Origin: Sclerotiophoma versabilis
Taxonomy: Eukaryota; Ascomycota; Dothideomycetes; Pleosporales; Didymellaceae
Assembly: GCA_012274445.1 (NCBI GenBank)
Contig: JAAROD010000087.1
Location: 1 to 64,000, forward strand
Direction: 5' to 3'
DNA: 64,000 nt
The notes below the pieces were generated by a model, which was given only the letters and a program-made list of their open reading frames with translations, searched no databases and had not been told where the DNA came from. Position numbers and translations under genes: made by a program. How positions within the stretch are numbered: position 1 is the first letter of the stretch; the number at the start of each line of letters is the position of its first letter. This document shows positions 1 through 12,800 of this stretch, one piece after another.

Positions 1-109
1 CTAACCCTAACCCTAACCCTAACCCTAACCCTAACCCTAACCCTAACCCTAACCCTAACCCTAACCCTAACCCTAACCCTAACCCTAACCCTAACCCTAA
101 CCCTAACCC
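1..109. repeat. Telomeric repeat array (CCCTAA)18
   Basis: Eighteen perfect head-to-tail CCCTAA units read inward from base 1, which is the C-rich strand of a TTAGGG telomere as found in filamentous ascomycetes. The array ends at CTAACCCG and passes straight into AT-rich decayed transposon DNA, with no helicase gene or satellite spacer between. This fixes the left edge of the window as a real chromosome end. Confidence 0.98.
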
Positions 110-1499
110 GAAGGTAACTAAATACTAAGCACTAGAGATAGTAGTAAGAGGCTTATCTATACCTTCTTACTATCTTAAGAAATTACACTGCTAGAATATA
201 CTTTAGAAGCTTAACTCTAATAACTTTAAGAACCTAAAGAAGTTAATTAAGTAACTTAGCTAGTACTTATAGGCTCTCTATACTATTATAGTAGGTAGTA
301 TACCTTAACCTATAAGCAGAGTGCCTAAAGCTAAGTTCTTAAGTAATATCTAAGCAGCTCTTATTAACCTAAAGATAATAATAAAACTTCTAATAAACTT
401 AAAAGTAAAGAAGAAGCTAAAAGTCTATAACCTTATAAACTTTAACACCTATTCTCTATTAGAGAGTATAATTTTAGATAATAGAGCTGCTACTTACCTA
501 GTTAATAGCATAGATAAGCTTATACTAGGTACCTTTATACTAGCTACCTTAATAGATATAGTAGAAGTAGGTACCTAAGTATTCTTTATTATAGGCTAAG
601 AAGCTTATTTATTTAAGAATGCTTTTTATAGAAGGCACAGCCTAAATATAAAGAACTTACTTCTTTAGAATATTATTATAGTAGAAGAATTCTATATTAA
701 TATAATCTTAGAAGCTTAATTATAGAAAAAAGAGGTATAGTACCTAGGCCTTAATAATACTCTCTAAGTTAGTTATATTAAAGATCTAAATAGGAGTATT
801 ATATATGCTACTCTATAGCGTGCTTATAACCTTACTTTCTTTAAATATAAGCTACTATTATACTACTTTCTAAGCCTATTAAACGTAGTAATAATAAAAT
901 ACTTATATAACTTATATTCTAGAAGCTTAATAGAGTAGCTATAGCACGCCTAAGCTAGATATCTAGTTCTAGAAGCTCTTTAAGTACTTATATAGAACGC
1001 GTATAGTATATATATAAGTAGAATACTTTAAAAGAACTATAAGGTATATATAACTATATATACTAAGTAGGTTATTTTATATAGACTTTATAAGAAGCCT
1101 GCTTAGCTATTCTAGAGAATTAGATAGAACCTATTTAATATACCTCTAGGTAGAGGTAGTAAACTATAGATACTTTTAATTAAGAAGTACTATAGTAGGA
1201 AGCTCTTTATATACACACTATAAGAAAAGACTTAGATTAAGATTTTATATACTCTAACTAATTTCTTAAGCTAGGTAGCTACCTAGTATAAGCTCTATAT
1301 CTATAATATAAGCTAGAATAATAATACTACTACTTTACTATAGTAAGAGAGCTTTCTATATAAATACTAGGCGCTTAAAGTAGAAATTAATATTAAATAG
1401 GTTCTACTATATATATATAAGCTAAATAGAGCTACTAAAAGAAAAGGCTAAGAGATTATTACTAAGTTTATTAAGATAAGAAGCAGCTTAAACTTACTT

Positions 1500-4290
1500 A
1501 AGAAGCTCTAGCCTAAGGTAGTTATAGTAGTAGCCTAGCTCTATAATATAAGCCTATTATATGTAAATAAGCTTTAGAGTCTAAATAAGCAGCTTAACTA
1601 GTAGTTTATATAATACTTCTACTAGTACTAACCTAAGCAGGTAAGAGTAGTTATAGCTAATCTAAGACCTAATTAGAGTAGGATATACGTATACAGCTAC
1701 TATGCCTACTTCTTAAATAGAGAATAAGTAGCTAAGTATAATTAGAGAGGCTTTAAAGTTACTCTAAGAGGCTATATTAGGTATTTAGTAGGCTACTAAG
1801 CTACTAATATCTATAGAATATAGGTACTCTAACTTAACTAGGTAATTATAATATATAATTTAACCTTTAATAAGAAGCTCTTTTATAGTAGAGATAAGTT
1901 AGATACTATCTTAGTATTAGAAGTAACTACTATAATTAAAATACTCTATAAAACTAGTAAAATTATATATATAAGAGATGTAATTAAGCTTTCTATTATA
2001 GAGAGAGAAGATCTATTACTTAACTTACCTACTAAGTAATAGCTTAGGGGTAAACCTCTAAAGAGAAGTTAGTTACTAGAAGACTAGTCTAGTACTAATT
2101 AAGCTTCTAAAGATAAGACTACGTAATTAGTTAGCTTAGCTAGTAAACTAATAGAGATTCGCGCAGAGTAATTAGATATAGGTCTACTCTTACCTAAATC
2201 TATAACTAAGCCTAATAATAAGTAGCTTAGTAATAATCTAGAAGCTTCTTATATAGAGACTCTATCTAGTAACTTATAGAAAGTACACTCTACTATTAAA
2301 GAAAGGAGCTTACTAGCAGGTATTAAGAATTATAATAATCTACCTATTAGACCTAGCTCCCTAATTATCCTTATACTATCTTAGAAGGTAATAGAAGTAG
2401 GTTAACTAAGTATAAGAAGTATAGAAAGGCGCAGAGGCACAGGCATAGCTATTAGGTTAAGCTGTTAGCTCTATAACTAATAGCGTAATAAGCTTAGAAA
2501 AGATAATAGAAAGGCTAATAGAGTAGGCCTATATACTATAGTTAGCTTAATTTAATTAGTAGAGTATTTATAGATGCTTAAACCTCTATTTAAGTATATA
2601 GAAAGGTATAGAGAGCTTAGAAGAGACCTAATTACTATATATATAGTTATTAATGCCTTAGCTCTATAGGCTAAGAGATTAGTTACTTAAATTAAGCAGT
2701 GTATATACTGTAATAAGCTCTCTCTGCTCCCTAATAAATAAAAAGAGCTTATATACTACCTACTAGGTGCTTTATTTTACTAGGTATATAAGAAAGAAAT
2801 ATTAATACTTATTAAAAAGTATATATAGAAAGAAATTAACTAACTAAGCAGCTTAAACAGGCCTTTACTACTTAAATAGGTCTTTATATATAAGTTTAAC
2901 TAAGATAAATACTTTATAAAATATAAAGCTAGAATTTATATATATAGAGACCTACAGGCTAATAATTTAATTAAGTTAACCTATACTATAATACTTACTA
3001 CGTAATCTTTTCGCACTATAGTAGTAATAGCTGTATAGTTTAACCTTAAACTATATTAGTATAATATAGCAGGCATATTTCTTAATATAAGCTACTAGAA
3101 CTAGCCTTAGGTGCTCTATAAGCTGCCTAACAGGTTTAGAAAACCTAATTAAGTAGTTTACTTACTATAAGCTCTATATAGACTATATAATTTACTAGTC
3201 TTATAGTATAAGAAGCTGTCTAGTATACTCTAGGCGCTTAGTTTAAAGTTATTAAAGAAAGAGCCTTACCTCTTCTTTAATAATAAGTAGAGAATAGTCC
3301 TACTTTTCTATATAGATAATATTCTTCTAGTATATTATAGAGATAATTAAGCTACTATAAAGTAGCTAATAAGCTTACTTATAGGTAAATATTAAATTAA
3401 AGATTATAGAGCTGCTAAATAGTTTCTTAAAGTTTAAATTATCTAGAATTAAGCTGCTTATACTATTATACTTGTGCATAACTTCTATATTAAGAAGCTT
3501 ACTTCTAAATTTAATATTATAGATAAGAGGTTACTTCTAAGTACTCTCTTTCTAATAACTAAGCTCTCTAGGTATAAGAGAGAAGCTTTAAAATAGGAGA
3601 TTAAAGCCTATTAGAAGTATATTAGGTCTATTCTATACACAGCTATTATAATCTGTCTAGATATAGCTTATACTATATCTTAACTATCTTATTATCTAAC
3701 TAACCTAGAAGCTGCTTACTTTAAAGTAGTAGCTTAGGTTCTTAGCTACTTATATAGAACTAAGCACCTAGGTATAAGGTATAGAGCTTATTCTAGAAGC
3801 TAGTTACTTATATATAGTAACACCTTATTTACTAATAATAGTTTAACCTATTAATCTTCTTAAAGCTATATTATATAGCTCTTTAGAGGTCTAATTATAT
3901 AGAAGGCAGCTTAATAAGCTATAGTAACTACTTTAACTATAGAGGCAGAATTACTAGCTTTAGAGTATATAGCTAAGAAGAGTATAGCTCTAAAATAATT
4001 CCTCTATAAACTATAACTTAACTTAGGTATAGTATAGAAGATCTTTTATAATAACTAGTAGACTATTTAGCTAGTAGTTAAAGAGAGTAAGTAACTTACT
4101 ACCTAGCTGCGCTATATAGATATATAAAATATATAGTTAAAATAAGAGTATACTAAGAGTACCTTTACTATTACCTATATAAAGACTAATAAAATACTAG
4201 CTAATAGGCTTATAAAAGCACTGCCTAGGTAAGCCTATAAGCGCTTTTTAGACTATCTTAACCTATTTAATATCTGCTTAGATATAGATA
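1500..4290 (+). mobile_element. Decayed Ty1/copia retrotransposon, pol relic
   Basis: The + strand, read through many stops, keeps copia pol landmarks in the right order. An integrase-tail-like stretch lies at about 1680-1850. The RT segment at 3057-3225 includes AGIFLN, a YKLPNRF-like motif and an ALYRL-like motif. A degenerate catalytic YIDNIL (from YVDDIL) follows at about 3303-3323. The RNase H signature EAELLALEYIAKK is at about 3944-3985, and the terminal motif ILANRLIKALP is at about 4190-4225. Order and spacing are those of copia Pol. The LTRs and gag were not delimited, so the true ends are unknown and probably extend towards the telomere. Coding capacity is destroyed. Confidence 0.8.
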
Positions 4291-6270
4291 GAAAGTAGTA
4301 TACTAATTAAATAATAGGATTAAACTAGGAAAATAAGGTAATTAATAGTAATGTTTTACAGCTAAATAAGCAGCTTAATAGGTAATAATAAGCTTATTAT
4401 AGATTAGAATAAGTTATATAAGTTATAGTTCTATAAATAAAAGCTTATTAATAGAGAAATAAAAGATTAATTTCTTAACTAACTAGAGAGAACACCTTCT
4501 TCTCTAGAGAAAACCCTAGGCTAAGCTTACTAAACTACTAGAAGTAGCTTATTAGAGCGCACTACTAGTAGCTAATAAGCTTAACCTCTAAACTACCTCT
4601 ACTAGAGAATCTAAAGCCTCTATATATTAATCTTACTATTATTAAGAAGCCTCTTTATTACCTAGTAGGTAATATACAGCTTAGTTACGCACTATAAGCT
4701 TATTAGCTACTAAAGATAAATTATAAGTAGAAATAAGTTACTTATACTAGTAGTAACTCTACTATTAAGCCTAAGCTTATTATACAGCTTAACTCTAATA
4801 GGCTTAAGAAAGGTAGAACTAAGAATAAGCTATTAGACTACTATTTATAAGCTTATTTTTAGAGATTACCTACAGCTTATAGTATAAGTACCTAGCAGTA
4901 TAGTAAAAACACCTCTTAGCCTGTTAGCTACCTAGCTAATTATAGTAAAGAGTAGCTATACTACTTATTAGTAGTATAGCTATACAACCTCTATAGAGAG
5001 TAGTATAAAGAGCACTCTTCTAGTAGAGAATAGAGACAGCAGAGTTATTATTATTATTACTACTACTAGTGCTAGTGCTAGTAGTAGTTAAAGTAGTAGA
5101 GATAGAGTTAAAGACTCTAACAGAGCCTCTAGGGCTAGTAGAAAAAGCTTAGTTAGCTAAAGCTAAGCTAGCTAGGTAAGTAAGTAGCTTATAGGTAGTA
5201 GTAGTAGCACAGATAGAAGTAAGGTAGGCAGTAATAGTAGCAGCAGTGCGTGCTTTACACTAGGCTTTTAATTATTTCTAAATAAAAGTTAGCTAAAAGT
5301 TTAAAAAGAGCTATAGAAAAAATAAAGAAAAGCTTATTTAGATACTGCCTAACTACTATAAGATATAAAAAGAACCTCTAATTAGACTAATTAGGCTAAA
5401 AGACTAATAAATAAGTAAATAAAGTACTAATAAGTTACTTAAAATATAATTTAGGTATACTTATAGCTATTTTAGATATAGACTTAGAGATTATTAAAAT
5501 AAAAGAGAGTACCTACTTATATAGCTAATAGAGCTAGTAAAGGTTAAGCCTATAGCACGTAACCTTTACTGCAGACACTAGCCTCTAGCTGCTACCTAGT
5601 TAGCTATCTAAATTATTTACTATAACCCTTACTACGCTAGAAATAAGCTTAAAACTAACTATTTAGACACTTATTTAGCCCTGCTACTAAAGGAAGTACT
5701 ACTAACTAAGCCTAGAAGCAACCTATATATAATTAAGCAGCTTAGATAGAGTAAAAGACCTATAGATAAGCTACCTACTAGACTATAAGAAGCTCTTTTA
5801 GCTATAGTACTATAGTACTAAGGTATAGAAGGATATAAGATAGAATTAAAGAACTAGAGATATTTAAAAAGATTAACTAAGAGGTAACTTAGGTGCTTAG
5901 ACTCCTGTTTAACTCTATATTTTAGACCTATACTACTAGAAAACTACTAAATAAGCTACTTAACTATAATTTAGCTACTCTCTTATTAAATTAGAAAATA
6001 ACTAGAGAGTATATTACGTAATTAAGCTGCTTAGTTAGTTATATAGAGATTAATTAGCCTAGAAAATTAGCTATAAGCTGCTCTAGAGCTAACTAGAAGC
6101 TTATTATATTAGTATAATAGTAATAAGTAACTCTAATAGTAAGTAGAAGCTTACCTTAGATAGGTTATATAACCTATACAGATTTTCTATATATATAACA
6201 GACAGCTTTTATCTAATCTTAGATAGGCACTAATTAAATACTATTAATTACCTAAGTATAGTTCTTTAAG
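4290..6270. repeat. Unassigned RIP-decayed sequence
   Basis: About 2 kb of TA-rich DNA without a readable protein signature. It contains a short purine/pyrimidine microsatellite-like patch around 5050-5100 (TTATTATTAC and GTGCTAGTGC repeats) and nothing else I can name. It lies between the copia relic and the gypsy family-B fragment, and its right limit is where homology to the intact B element stops. Confidence 0.5.
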
Positions 6271-6974
6271 CTTAATTATATATATCCTATAATAAAGTTC
6301 TTAAAGAGTAGTAGCTATATAATAAAATATATTATAATATTTATTTATAGTACTATTAGTAGCTTTATTACTTATACTTCTCTATACTTAGTATATATAC
6401 TATATTTATTCTATTAGCACTATATATAGTTTCTAATAAACTTAGTAACTTTATTCTTTATATTAGAAAACTTATAGTATTACTTAATAAGTTCTATAGT
6501 ATAAGTAATACTAGAGTATCTATATAGTATATTATTATAATATCTTAAAATAACTTTCTCTTAAAGTTTCTCTAGTACTTATTCTAGAATACACTATTTC
6601 TACTAAACTTATATTACTAGATTAAGTTTCTAAGATAGTTCTAATATTCTATTCTTATTAACTCTAAGGATAGTAAACTTATTAATTATTTTTTTACCTA
6701 TAAGGTTATAGTATTAGCTAAGTATATCTACTCTGCTATTCTCCTTTTCTAGCATATATAGAATCTTAAACTTATACTAACTAAGTATTTCTAACTAGCG
6801 TACTTACTATTAGTTTAGAACCTTAGTAGTAGTAAAATATACTAAGTTCTTATAATCTATATAGATAGTAAGTTCTAAGTAGCTTTCTATATATACTTTC
6901 TAATACTATAATATATTAATAATAGCTATAAGCTTTTTATTATATATATTATATTATTTCTCTAGTACTATATA
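6270..6974 (-). mobile_element. Decayed fragment of the same gypsy chromovirus family as the intact copy (family B): RNase H to integrase
   Basis: On the - strand the fragment aligns codon by codon with the intact Pol at 14966-18238. It keeps the RNase H stretch around YNIYNKKLIAIINILQY (intact YDVHDKELMAIVDALQH), then YKNLVYFTTTKVLN. The integrase zinc region follows as IELIK-YYKFSNIKNKVTK (intact MELIKRHYEFSNMKDKVTK). Almost every difference is C-to-T or G-to-A. Similarity stops abruptly at about 6270 and at 6974, where the LTR of element A begins. Decayed and non-functional. Confidence 0.88.
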
Positions 6975-7285
6975 TAAGAAGCTAGCTGCTAAGAGCTATA
7001 TATAAGTAGAAACTAAATAAATTTAATACCTATCTACTAGTACAGAGTCTTATATATATATACTAGAAGGTAGAAAATATATAGGACCTATTTATAGAGT
7101 CTATAATCTTCTAGTAGCCTTTATAGTAGTAAGGTAGGCTCTAGTCTAGAGAGTTTAGAAGGCCTATTATAGAAACTAAAATTACTAGAGTTCTACTAAG
7201 GACCTACAGGGCTAGAGTATAATTAGCTAGAGCGCCTAAGGCCTTCTATGCACTAAGGTACTAGTCTAGAGCCTAGCCTATTATA
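6975..7285 (-). repeat. LTR of decayed gypsy element A, left copy (3' LTR in element orientation)
   Basis: About 311 bp that recurs at 21047-21356 in the same orientation with scattered transition differences, starting at TATAAGAAGCTAGCT and ending at GAGCCTAGCCTATTATA. On its right lies a pyrimidine run (TACCCCTCTACTATTCC) that would be the polypurine tract of a - strand element. Both copies are RIP-decayed, so the terminal TG/CA is no longer clear and the ends are good to a few bases. Confidence 0.8.
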
Positions 7286-10200
7286 GTACCCCTCTACTAT
7301 TCCTGTATTTATAAATAAACTTTTAGAGTAAAATAATAGACTAACTAGCTTAACCTTATATTCTCTGTATACCTATCTACTACTATTATACTTCTTTACT
7401 TATTTCTCTACCCTGCTCTTTCTATACTTTACTCTTACCTTATCTTACTATAGTAGGCCCTAGTAAGCGTAAAGCTAGCTCTAGTACTAGTTCTATAAGT
7501 TATTACGCTTATCTTCCTTATTATAGTACTTTTCTCTAGTAAAGCAGAAGCTTATAAGGCTATTTATAGCTTTATAGCAGTAGCTCTCTTACTCTAAAAG
7601 GTGTCTGTAATATATAATACCTTTACCTAAATACCTACTAACTACTTATTTACTATAGCCTAGTAAGAAATTCTTACTCTGTTTCTCTGCTCTGCTAAGC
7701 TGTATTATTACTAATTCTAATTATAAGCTTTTTAGCAATATTAATTTTAACACCCTTACTACTACTATTAATAGTTCTAGTAATATAATAGATAATAAGC
7801 CTAAGTCTAAGGACCCCCTTAGCTGCGCCTAGTGCACTCTTAACTACTAGCTCTATAATATTAATATAGATAAGTTAACTTATTCTAAGTATAAGTATAA
7901 GAAGTACTGCTACTGCAGAGTAAGTTCTATAATCTCTTTATCTTTTAAGTATATCTTCTTTTACCTAGTTAGTTACTAATCTCTAAGTTCTATAGGCCCC
8001 TTATAAGACTTTTAAGTCTACTACTACTATTTACTATCTCTATAAGATCTAGCCTAATTCTAAGCACTACGTCTTCTTTTTTACTAGCTTAGTGTCTGCT
8101 AAGAATAAGCACGCTCTCTATTACTACTAAAATTTAGTAATAATATAAGATCTTCTATCTTAGCCTAGTAATAAGCTTAGGTACTATACTAATCTCTTAG
8201 ACTATAAGGCTAAGGTTAAAGAAGAGCTTAAAAATTCTAATAATATTCTTAGTATAACTTATAAAGGTATAGATCTATAGAAGTAGATATTAAAGGAGAT
8301 ATACTCTAACTATAAAGTCCTAGAGAAAATTCTTGTTTAGAACAAGCTACTTATAAGTTTCTTCTTAGAAATTATTATTCTTATTTTAGTTTAGCTAATA
8401 TTTATAGCTTAACTCTCTATATAATATGTTTATTATATAGTCTATAACTTAAGGTGTACTTACCTAGGCCTATAATACTTCTAAGAATAATATTAGAAAT
8501 AATACTACTACTATCTATTCTATAGTTAGAGCTTAGAAGAAGGAGATTGCAGAGGCTGCTAGAACTGCTTAGGTTAAGAATTCCCTTAATAAAAATTAGA
8601 AGATATATTCTATAAACTAGTTAGTATCTATCTCTAGCGTTTTTAGTGCTCTAGTATACCTCTATAATAGGTTTTTCTATTAGTGTCTATATAGGAATAA
8701 CTAATCTCTAGTAGTATAGTAAATAAAACTTTCTTTCCTTAGAACGTTCCCCTCCTTCTAATTATATAGTTTCTTGTTTTTTATATAGTATTTTCTTTTT
8801 AAGAGTTCTACCTCTTTATAGCAGCTATTTTATATAGTAGCTGCGCACTATTCTTTCTATCTAGAAGTATAGTATCTCTTACTAGAAGAGTCTGCTAGAA
8901 GGTTCTAAGAAGAATCCTAAGAGCAGGTTTCCCTAAGCATTATAGCTTCTAGCTATTTCTATAATCTATCTATCTAGAGCAGATAACTTTTTATAGTTAG
9001 ACCTTAGTTTCTAGGTTCTCTAAGTATAGCCTTACTATACTACTAGGTACTAATAGTTCTTACTATTTATTCTAGATAGGCATTCTCTACAGATAGCCTT
9101 AACCTCCTATTCTTTAGTAGAAGAGCTATTATTACCTATAATTACTAGAGGGCCTAGTTACAGGTTATTATTTATTTATTCTTCTAGAGGGTTTTCTGCA
9201 TAGAGGCAGAGCCTATTTATATAGAATACTAGGTAGATTCTTTCTTTAATATTAAGTTTTATATTATATAAAGAGATTATTTCTATTATAGTAAACTTTC
9301 TATTCTTCTAATCTAACTTCTAGCTAGCCTAATTATTAGAAAAGTAGTTTCCTAGTTTTAGCTAGACCTTATTACCTACATAGAGTTAGAGTGCCTCTTT
9401 CTAGTGTCTATTAGCTTAGAGTTTCTAGGCTTATTATACTTCTGCTATCTTAGACTATATAAATCCTATAGTTTTAGTAAACTTTTACACTATTATAGCT
9501 GCTGCTTTTACTAGAGCCCTAGCGTTCTAGTAGAGGTTTTTAGTAGTTAGGTCTAGGTCTTTCTGCACAGTGTCTATATTATACCTATACTAGATAAAGA
9601 AGAAACTAACACCTATAGAACTTACTACTTATCTCTTAATAGCAATTTATACTACTAGTACCTAGCGTGCCTAGTTATTCTAGGTCTAGTTTATATAGGC
9701 TTAGAGGTAGGCTTCTATAACTAAGTTTATATATTTAGTACTACTATCTATCTATAGGTAGAAGGCTATAAATAGTCTCTAGGTAATCTTTAATATTTAG
9801 TATATAGTTCTCTAGAAGTTACTTAGAAATTATAATTCTTAATTAGAAACTATAGTGTTTAGTGCCTAATAGTACGTAACTACATAGAAGATAAATGTGT
9901 TAGAGACTATTTCTATAGATATATTTAGAAAGGGAATTAGGATTATGTCCTTTAAGAGTTAGTTAGTAATAACTATTAGATTATTATTCTCTATACTTTC
10001 TAGTAGGTTAGTAATAAAGTCTATAGAGATTTTCTTCTATATATAACTTAGTAGTAGAAGTAGTTTTAATAGGCCTTATTTTAGTTCCCTCTAGAGTTTA
10101 GTTCTTTTATAGATATTATAGTTAGAAATATACTAGCAGAGTGCTAAGAATATGCCTAGCTAGAAGTATAATTAAGACAAGATAGTAAATATATTTCCTT

Positions 10201-12313
10201 ACTCTAGGTACTCTATTATAGGTAAGTAGTAGATATTATTTATAATTTATCCCTTTAGTACTTCTAAGTTAGGTACCTACTTCCTTCCTCTATAATACAG
10301 CCTACCTTTCTTATCTAGTAAGTATTCTACTAGAGAGACTTTTAAGTTAATCTATAGAAGAAACTTTTAAGTGCCTACTTATATAGCTTCTATTACTATC
10401 TAGTAGGTTTTATCTATTTAGGTAGTCTAAGTCTATAGTATCTTAAACGCATCTATATTATTATAAGGGCTTCTATTATATATATATACAGAAGTCTGTT
10501 TATTAGTAGTTACTTAGTTTTATTCTTTAGCAGGTATAGCTATAGTTTCCTTATTCTACTTCTATAGTATTAGCGCTAGCCTTTATTATCTTTATAAATA
10601 AGTAGTAACTAGGTAGCTATATATTATTAGTTAGGCTAGTTAGAGAAAGTTAGCATTTTAGAAGTAGGCAGTAAAAGATACTGTAGCTTCTGCCTCCCCT
10701 TTCTCTAAGGGGGGTTATATAACTATAGTAAATAGGTAGAGTAGTTAGAAGTATTAGGTTCTTTTCTAATTATTATCTGCTATATTAGGTATATTCTCTT
10801 CTCTTCTAGATAAAGTATCTACTTAGCTATTAACTTTCCCTAGCTAGTATATAAAGGTTAGGTTAAACTAGCTAAGAAGGCTTAACTATTAGACGTAGTA
10901 TTCTGTTAGAAGTCTAGATTTGCAGAAGTATTCTAGATTCTTATAGTCTATAATAACTATAAAGTTCTTAACCTACTTTAGCTTAGTATTCTATTTCTAT
11001 AGGTACTTAATAACTGCTAGTATCTCCTTATTATAGATTATATAGTTTACCTCTGCTTTAGAATTCTTAGTAGAGAAGTAAGCTACTATTTAAAGGGCGC
11101 TATCTTTACTAAACTAGAAGAGTTTTCCTTCTATTGCCTATCTAGAGGCGTTATATTCTAGAACTGTCTTTAGATCTAGGTTAAAGTTAGCTAGAGTAGG
11201 TTCTATAATAAAGGCTTTCTTTATTATTTTAAAGGCCTTATATTAGGCAGGTCCCTATTTAAAGTTAGAGTTCTTCCTAGTTAACCTTATTAAGAGTTCT
11301 ACTATAGACAAGAATCTGTTAATAAACTATTAGTAGAAATTAGTAAATCTAAGAAAACTTTAGACACCTTTTACTATCTTAGAGGCTTTCTATGCCTTAA
11401 TTACTATAACCTTCTCTAGGTCTATTCTAATACCCTTCCTAGCTTTAATAATAAATCTAAGGTATTTAGTAGACTAGATAGAGAATTTACTCTTCTCTAC
11501 GTCTAGATATAGGCTAGCTTTACCTAGTTTCTATATAATCTTAAGTACCTTCTATTTATATTCTTTTTTACTTCTACTAGAGTAAATTAGTATGTTATTA
11601 ACATAAGCAGAGCACTATTTATTAAGGTATTCTTAGAGTGTCTAGTTAATATACTATTAGAAGGTACTAGGAGTATTAGCTAACCTAAATAGTATTACTA
11701 ACTATTTATAGAGGCTAAAGCAGGTCTAGAAGGTAGTTTTCTATTTATCTCTATCTGCTATATAGATCTTATAGAAGGCTTAGATTATATTAACCTTAGT
11801 AAACTACTTTACTTTTAAGATTTAAGACAGTGTCTTATATATTAATAAAAGAGAGTATTAGTTCTTTTTTATAATAGTATTTAGTGCTTAGTAGTCTATA
11901 TAGAACCTTAGTTCTCTGCCTAGTTTCTTTATAAAGAGAACTAGAGCTAATATACTTAACTTACTAACTTATATAAATTCTTTATCTAGGTAGCTAGTTA
12001 GTTATTACCTAAGTACTAAGAGTTCTTCTCTAGACATATTATAAAGTAGACCCTAGAGAATAGTAGCTAGTTTCCTATTTTCTTCTATTAACTCTATAGA
12101 GTAGTTAATATCTAGTTCTTAGTAGAGGGTAAGCTTATTAGCCTCTATTTTTAGAAACGTCTAGTATTTACTTTTTAGATAGTCTAGTAGAACTATCTAT
12201 AGGTCTACTAACTCTTTTTTCTTAAGTGCCTTCTAAATATCTACTATTAAAGTAGAGAAGACTATAGTATTTAGGTTTTTATAAGACCTCTTTTATAGAG
12301 CCTAGAATAGAGC
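7286..12313 (-). mobile_element. Decayed gypsy element A, internal region, left part (integrase, RNase H, reverse transcriptase)
   Basis: Read on the - strand, the gypsy Pol order is preserved through the stops. The RT catalytic motif AYVNNILIYS lies near 11590. RNase H IDYKNLEYFCKSRLLTEYYV follows near 10900-10960. An integrase core at about 9650-10050 keeps the ISIDFITNL...SIENNNLIV stretch and the downstream SNFWRTIY-like region (with stops). A weak chromodomain-like YLV..GYT stretch lies near 9030. It differs in sequence from family B. It was split by insertion of the intact B element at 12313/19252, and the two halves add up to roughly 6.8 kb of internal sequence. Confidence 0.82.
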
Positions 12314-12782
12314 TGTTACGATCCTGTGCGGACGAAGCGGCACAGTGATTAAGTAGCCAACCACAGCCCTCACCCATGAACCAGGGGCGGAGTCAGGAAG
12401 GATCTCCCTTTGTACGGTCACGTGACATGCTCGTCAACGAGCATCGTATGTTATCGCTCGTCAACGAGCAACGCTATGTATTTCATTGGACTGACCCTAG
12501 TCGCTCGTCAACGAGCATTACCCCATAGCAAGTATATAGTCAGTAGGAACACAACCCTTATGGTTCGTGTTCAACTTAGTCAATCAAGTTTGTCTTTGGA
12601 ATCTCGACCCCAACTCTCGAGCTAGATAGTCTACTCTATACTACTCATTGTTACCCTCTATTGCCACGGTGTTTCACTAGGCAATAACCCCAACCCTTAC
12701 GGACCTTCCTGTACCAGCGCTCATCCCTGAGAACCAATACGAATAGTGCTTACGAGCTTTGCTTGAAAGTACAACTTCAACA
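12314..12782 (+). repeat. 5' LTR of intact gypsy element B (469 bp)
   Basis: Starts TGTTACGATCC and ends ACTTCAACA, with TG...CA termini. The second copy at 18783-19251 has the same length and I found no difference by eye; both even give the same 71-codon spurious frame. Three near-palindromes GCTCGTCAACGAGC lie at 12429-12442, 12456-12469 and 12503-12516, upstream of a TATATA box (12533-12538). That arrangement suggests U3 promoter elements with transcription starting near 12565. Confidence 0.95.
12533..12574 (+). promoter_or_regulatory. Putative TATA box and transcription start region of element B
   Basis: TATATA at 12533-12538 in the 5' LTR lies about 30 bp before GTGTTCAA (12567-12574). 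That octamer is the exact reverse complement of TTGAACAC just inside the LTR (12785-12792). If transcription starts here, the RNA 5' end could pair with the primer site, as in self-priming Tf1-type elements. This is inferred from sequence only. Confidence 0.45.
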
Positions 12783-12800
12783 CTTTGAACACCCCCAAAG
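12783..12800 (+). promoter_or_regulatory. Primer-binding region of element B (non-tRNA-like)
   Basis: The 18 bp between LTR end and gag start read CTTTGAACACCCCCAAAG. They do not begin with TGG, the usual match to a tRNA 3' CCA end. Two bases inside the LTR edge, TTGAACAC is complementary to an octamer near the predicted RNA 5' end, suggesting self-priming rather than a tRNA primer. The ATG of gag follows immediately. Confidence 0.45.

Noticed and set aside
12410..12625. 71-codon frame in each LTR (also 18879-19094)
   Set aside because: It lies wholly inside the LTR promoter, its sequence follows the palindromes, and it has no protein character; not a gene.
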